This document shows, piece after piece, positions 59,555 to 64,000 of a DNA stretch of 64,000 nucleotides; position 1 is the stretch's first letter; the number at the start of each line of letters is the position of its first letter. Position numbers and translations under genes: made by a program. The notes under the pieces are model-generated. The model saw nothing but the letters and a program-made list of their open reading frames with translations, was not told the origin of the DNA and did not search any database. The stretch comes from Aquilaria yunnanensis (Eukaryota > Streptophyta > Magnoliopsida > Malvales > Thymelaeaceae), in NCBI GenBank assembly GCA_039654915.1, contig CM077597.1, positions 34,198,001 through 34,262,000 of the forward strand, given 5' to 3'.

Positions 59555-60199
59555 GGTTTGTACATGTACATAGAGTATAGTGGCATCATGCATACCGGCT
59601 ACATACATGAACTCAGTTTGGTCAGCTGCTATTGTCTAGTACCATTAAAGTACCTATGATCTTTATATGTGCTCTATGATGAATCATGAACACATGAAGT
59701 AATTATGGTTCCCAAAAGGTGAGGGGAACCACCCCAAAGAGCTCCTACCGAACATAGGCAATAAAGAAATGGATAGGAAGCGGAGAATTAGGGCCAACAA
59801 GGGACACTAAACCCTGAAATGCCATGGATTTAGTTTGAGGTTGAGAGGAACTTGGCTCTAATGAATGAAAACTTAGTATGGCTGATACAAGGAAAACCAC
59901 AAAGAGAACTAATTCAAAATGTGTAGGAACAAGTAGTAAAGAAGACTAGGAATACATCTGAATATATTCTTTCTAGAAGATCAGAAGATACAAATGATGA
60001 ACTGTTGAGGTGGGACATGAGGATAGGAGCAATCTAGGAGGAAGATGAGTGAAATTTGAGGTTGGTCAGATGTCCAGGGCTAATCCCTCAATCTATGAGC
60101 ATTCCTCTACTAGGAATAAGATTGAGGAAGGCCATGAAAGAAGAGGCAGGAAAAGCCATAGAGATCATGGAGAGCATCATCATCCCGAAGGTTCTCACA
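59555..60199 (+). other. Leader and start of gag of the chromovirus, decayed
   Basis: No open frame longer than noise. Purine-rich segments near 59830-60060 could be the start of gag, but I cannot align them with confidence. Confidence 0.45.
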
Positions 60200-61100
60200 A
60201 ATCCAGGACATAGAGAGTAGAGGATCTGGAAGGCCTAGACAAGGTCTGACTATTGGAGAGGTTCCAAGGACTAAAACCTTGATTGTTTGATGAAAAAGTA
60301 GGACCAAAAAGAGCTGAGGAATGGTTAATCTTCGCATAGAAGATTTTTGAGAGGCTGCCACTCAGCTCCACCAAAAAGTGTCACTGGCTACTTATAATTT
60401 TCTAGATAGTGCAGAGTTGTGGTGGAGGAACACCGGAGATAGATTTACTATCCAGTGGGGCAAAAGGACAATTGGAGGTATAGAGATGAGTTTGCCAAAG
60501 TTCACTTAGCGTTTTGAAGAACAGTATGTCAATGATGCCATTAAGGACTTAAAGCAAGCTGAGTTTGATGCTCTAAGCCTGGACAACCTGAGTGCGCTAG
60601 AGTATGAGTACAAATTCAATCAGTTGGTGAGGTATGCTCTTCAGTATCATTGACTAGAAGAGTTGAAGGCTAAAAGATTTATCAGAGGCCTAAGTTTAGA
60701 CATGAGAAGGGCTGTGAGGCCTTTTCGAGTAGCGACATACTTTGAGGTGGGCCAGAAGGCCCTTTTCGTAGAGCAAGAGGAGTATGATAGTAGGTACTTT
60801 TCCAGTGGACCTAGGAAAAGTAGCCTCACATGAGGCAAGTAGAAGAAGCCACCACATGGCAAAGAAATTGCCAAGAGTTCCCATCCAGGTCGTGTAGGCA
60901 AGGATAAAGGGAAGCGCCCTGGCCTAAGGTGCCCTAAGTGTAAGCGGTTTCATAGGAGGAAACCTTGTTACTTTCACAACCAAGCATTATTAGGATGTGG
61001 TGCAATGGATCATTGGATCAGAGATTGCCTACATGCTCAACAAACAATACTAGAAGACCAAGTTCCAGTGAGACCACCTAGAGTACCTAGGGAGGGACAG
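60200..61100 (+). pseudogene. gag: Chromovirus gag
   Basis: One frame carries gag from about 60345 to 61100 with in-frame stops (60507, 60651, two near 60830-60842, one near 61101) and no frameshift. Core: NFLDSAELWWRN, FEEQYVNDAIKDLKQAEF, then YEYKFNQLVRYA, KAKRFIRGL, matching the retrotransposon gag family. A basic region and a knuckle remnant follow near 60990-61030: CGAMDHWIRDC keeps three of the four CCHC ligands, the first Cys being absent. Start not determined. Confidence 0.82.
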
Positions 61101-61118
61101 TAAAGACCAGTTCCTCCA

Positions 61119-61316
61119 GTGCAAAGAGTTGGTAAAGTGTTCCAGATGGAGAGACCAGAGTCACCACAGCATGGAGGAGCACTAAGTGGTAACATTTACT
61201 TATATGATGTGCCTGTTAGTGTTCTATTTGACACAGGTGCATTTGTGTCTATAGTGTCTAAGAAATTTGTTGATGCCATGAAGTTGCCCACTGAAATCAT
61301 GGTAGCGTATCCTTAG
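61119..61316 (+). pseudogene. pol: Chromovirus aspartic protease
   Basis: 65 codons in the same frame as gag. SVLFDTGAFVSIVS with the catalytic Asp at residue 38 is the protease active-site loop. The ORF ends at a stop after VAYP; the rest of the protease (61317-61690) is in shifting frames. Confidence 0.8.
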
Positions 61317-61689
61317 TGAAAACAACAGGTAGTCAATGTGTTTTCAGTAATGACCTAGCTAAGGATTGTGAGCTAGTAGTAGGAAAGACTAAGCTTATGA
61401 CTAATCTGCCAGTGTTGGATATTCCTAGGTATGAAATAGTGCTAGGTATGAATTGGCTTTGCTACGTATAATGTAAGAATTAATTGTGCTAAGAGGGAAA
61501 TGACATTGCTTGATGGTGAAGTGCATGCATTAGTGAATTCTAAGGAATTAGTGTATGAAATGCATAGCATGTAACTAAAGGTATTAGATAAAACACCTAT
61601 GATTTTTTAGCATGGTTACTATTATGCATTTAGTGGCTTGGATTGTGATGAAGAAGTGGATCGAATACTTGTAGTGAAAGACTTTCAAC

Positions 61690-62612
61690 AAGTCTTTCCT
61701 AGAGATCTGTCAGGTATTCCTCCACCAAGGGGATTGAGTTTGAGATCAAGTTCCAACTAGGAGCTAGTCCAATATCCATTCCTCCTTACAAAATGCCTAT
61801 CACAGAGATGAATGAGCTCAAGAAACAATTTGATGAACTTCTTGAAAAAGGGTTCATAAGGCCAAGTATTTCACCATGGGTAGCTCCAGTGCTCTTTATA
61901 AAGAAGAAGGATGGATCATTGAGGCTATGTATTCACTATAGGAAACTTAATGCAATGACTATCAAGAACAAGTATCCACTCCCTAGGATTAAGGATTTAT
62001 TTGATCAACTCAAGGGAGCTATGATCTTCTACAAGATAGATTTTAGATCTGGATACTTTCAGTTGAGAGTAAAAGAAGAGGATATACCTAAGGCTGCATT
62101 CAGGACCAGATATGGGCATTATGAGTACACAGTCATACCATTTGGTTTGACTAATGCCCCAGCTAGTTTCATGGACCTGATGAATAGGGTGTTCAGACCA
62201 CATCTGGATAAATTTGTGGTTACGTTCACTGATGACATCCTAGTGTATTCCAAGGATGAACATGAACATCATTTAAAGATTGTCCTAAAGACTCTGTTGG
62301 AACATCAGCTTTACGCTAAGTTATCCAAGTGCTAATTCTGGATAAACGAGGTGTCTTTCCTAGGACATATTATCGATGTACAAGGCCTTAAGGCAAACTC
62401 TGAAAAGGTCAATGTAGTGCAAGAATGGGAAAGACCAAAGACCAAAGGAAATCAAAAGTTTCCTAGGATTAGTTGGATACTACAAAAGATTTGTATCATG
62501 ATTCTTCATGATTGCCTTAGCTCTTACTCATCTGACCAAGAAAGGTCAAAGGTTTGAGTGGACTGAGAATGTGAAAAGAGTTTTGAGGACCTCGAGAAGA
62601 GGTTGTTGACAA
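61690..62612 (+). pseudogene. pol: Chromovirus reverse transcriptase, truncated
   Basis: The open part is 61793-62335. Motifs: [28 protein letters not shown] simplified as the N-terminal fingers, then [14 protein letters not shown] (catalytic Asp), [17 protein letters not shown], and [11 protein letters not shown] at residues 145-155, where Thr replaces the usual Ile of the active site but both Asp remain. CIHYRKLN has His48 where family members have Asp. After a stop at 62335, VSFLGHIID and the next part of the thumb follow, with frameshifts near 62435 and 62560. The sequence then jumps to integrase at about 62613. Confidence 0.85.
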
Positions 62613-62689
62613 TGTTTGGCTGAAAGTTGCACCAATCAAAGGCACTGTTAGATTTGGAAAAAGATCCAAGTTAGCTCCAAGATATATAG
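62613..62689 (+). pseudogene. pol: Chromovirus integrase C-terminal remnant
   Basis: Encodes VWLKVAPIKGTVRFGKRSK and then LAPRYI, the start of the GPY/F-type C-terminal module of gypsy integrases. It is fused to reverse transcriptase sequence by a large internal deletion that removed RNase H and most of integrase. It is cut at 62690 by an inserted A LTR. Confidence 0.78.
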
Positions 62690-64000
62690 TGTTGCTCACT
62701 CTAGTGTAGTCCAGTTATGTGCCAAAATTGTGCATTTAAAACTCCTAGGATTGGTATGTTCTGTAGGCCATCAGAACAATACCCTTAGTGTGCATACCCA
62801 AGAGGCCCTCTTGGGCACTATGTGAATGCATGCATATTAGTCCAACCATTACACATATATTCACAGTTTATGCACACCAAGGCAGCAAGGAAGGAAAACA
62901 CTATCGCAAGTCTTAATCTTGGCTACCACACACTAGCCAATCTTATTAAGTGTAAGTAACCAACCACTGCACATAAAACTTTTTCCAAAAAATTATGTCA
63001 ATATAGGCATGTTACCTTTATTTTCATTGCTTCATTACAATTAGAGTCTTTAATCAAACCAATGAATTTGGTTTTACATCAATAGCCCACCTATAGATGA
63101 AGTTATGGATTTTTTAAATTGGTTACAAAATTTTGACCAAATGAACAGTAACTTAGCCAAATTATCAATGTCATGGTTTTGGCTACAAGACTCCAATTTC
63201 AAAAATTCCAAATCATAGTTCACCCTCTAGATGTGATATAGGTGTGGTCAAAATTTCATACCAAGATTCATTCTACATAGGGAGATATAGGACTTTGAGT
63301 GCATAGTCAAAATTGTAGTCACTTTATGATCATTTTGTCCATACAAAAATTTATAAGTGTGCAAACACTTCATTCACTTCGGTTAAGCCCTCCAAGGCTA
63401 TCCCATACAGGTCCAATACACATAGGAAGTACATACTCTTGCATCTAGTAACTTTATATGCCCAAAAAAGAATTTACAAGTAAGCAGCCTATCATTCACA
63501 CTTTGGCAACTTTGCACCACATCACATACATAGCGAAAACATTGCTCCAATGTTCACATACTTGTCTCATTTTACATACACTGCATGTAAATTCATACAT
63601 GAACTAAATAATGGTCTTACCTCAGCTAAATATGCACCCTGAGTTACAGGAGTGCCAGAGACACATTGGACTACAGAAATAGGATGCTGGACAACTACTG
63701 CATAACACGATAAGCACCATGACTAAAAATACCAAATGTGCTCCTAAAATCACAAAACTTTTCTGATCATAACTAGATACATGGAAGTTAAAATACCTAA
63801 AAATTTATATCAAAACTCAAGCCAAAAAGGTTAGTTTGAATGTGATCTTTCTGCCGTACTTGAATGGCAGAATTTATGGGAGTAAGTTTCATTGTGAAAC
63901 TTAGCATGGGAAACACTTTGTTTCTTAAGGAAATGTTACCCTCATTAAAACCTGCAACCAAAGACACTAAAATAAAAAATCACAATGCATATATACAAGA
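62690..64000 (-). mobile_element. Family A LTR (minus), runs off the window
   Basis: The plus strand starts TGTTGCTCACTC, the reversed end of the A LTR, and is collinear in reverse with it to the window edge (reaching about LTR position 1,150). TATAG at 62685-62689 is the likely left target duplication. It is opposite in orientation to the A LTR of the element it entered, so it is a separate insertion. Confidence 0.85.

Noticed and set aside
59538..64000. Large terminal-inverted-repeat DNA transposon bounded by inverted A sequences
   Set aside because: The left copy is followed by a primer-binding site and gag-pol, and the right copy cuts integrase at an LTR end with its own likely target duplication. 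Two separate LTR insertions explain it better.

Overview
This window is repeat-dense DNA from a nuclear plant chromosome, almost certainly an angiosperm; the species cannot be named from sequence alone. Evidence: Ty1/copia and Ty3/gypsy LTR retrotransposons with plant-type primer-binding sites (match to initiator Met-tRNA), a Tat-type gypsy element with a second RNase H and an antisense gene, and AT-rich minisatellite DNA. I found no host protein gene, tRNA, rRNA, CRISPR array or bacterial feature. It reads like gene-poor, probably pericentromeric or other heterochromatic DNA in which elements have inserted into each other.

Layout. (1) 1-15573 and 26159-27823 are two halves of one degenerate tandem array with a 26-bp unit (31-bp variant), split by a later insertion. 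(2) 15574-26158 is that insertion: a solo LTR of family 'A' (about 2.4 kb) flanked by TAAAT/TAAGT. It was itself hit by a second solo A LTR (17049-19508, target duplication GTTTT) and by a gag-only non-autonomous gypsy-like element (19986-25683, minus strand). (3) 27824-30399 holds a truncated copia LTR and about 2.1 kb I cannot classify. (4) 30400-50130 is copia copy 1 (minus strand). Its 5' LTR was broken by two A-LTR insertions; the larger one (37256-50121) was later split by a Tat-lineage gypsy element (38200-48717). (5) 50131-62689 is a decayed chromovirus-like gypsy element whose 5' LTR is family A. That LTR is split by copia copy 2 (50824-58983), the best preserved element here, with two 1,416-bp LTRs that differ at roughly 30 sites by eye. 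(6) 62690-64000 is another A LTR, minus strand, inserted in the chromovirus integrase and running off the window.

No element is intact. Each gag-pol carries nonsense or frameshift changes, so any recent movement of copia copy 2 would have needed proteins from another copy. The nesting gives a relative order: 26-bp array before outer A solo LTR before its two nested insertions; copia copy 1 before A LTR before Tat element; chromovirus before copia copy 2. The most unusual objects are the long 26-bp array, which reads as a 26-residue repeat in all frames, and the antisense gene of the Tat element, which has its own TATA-like box and a predicted 86-bp phase-0 intron.
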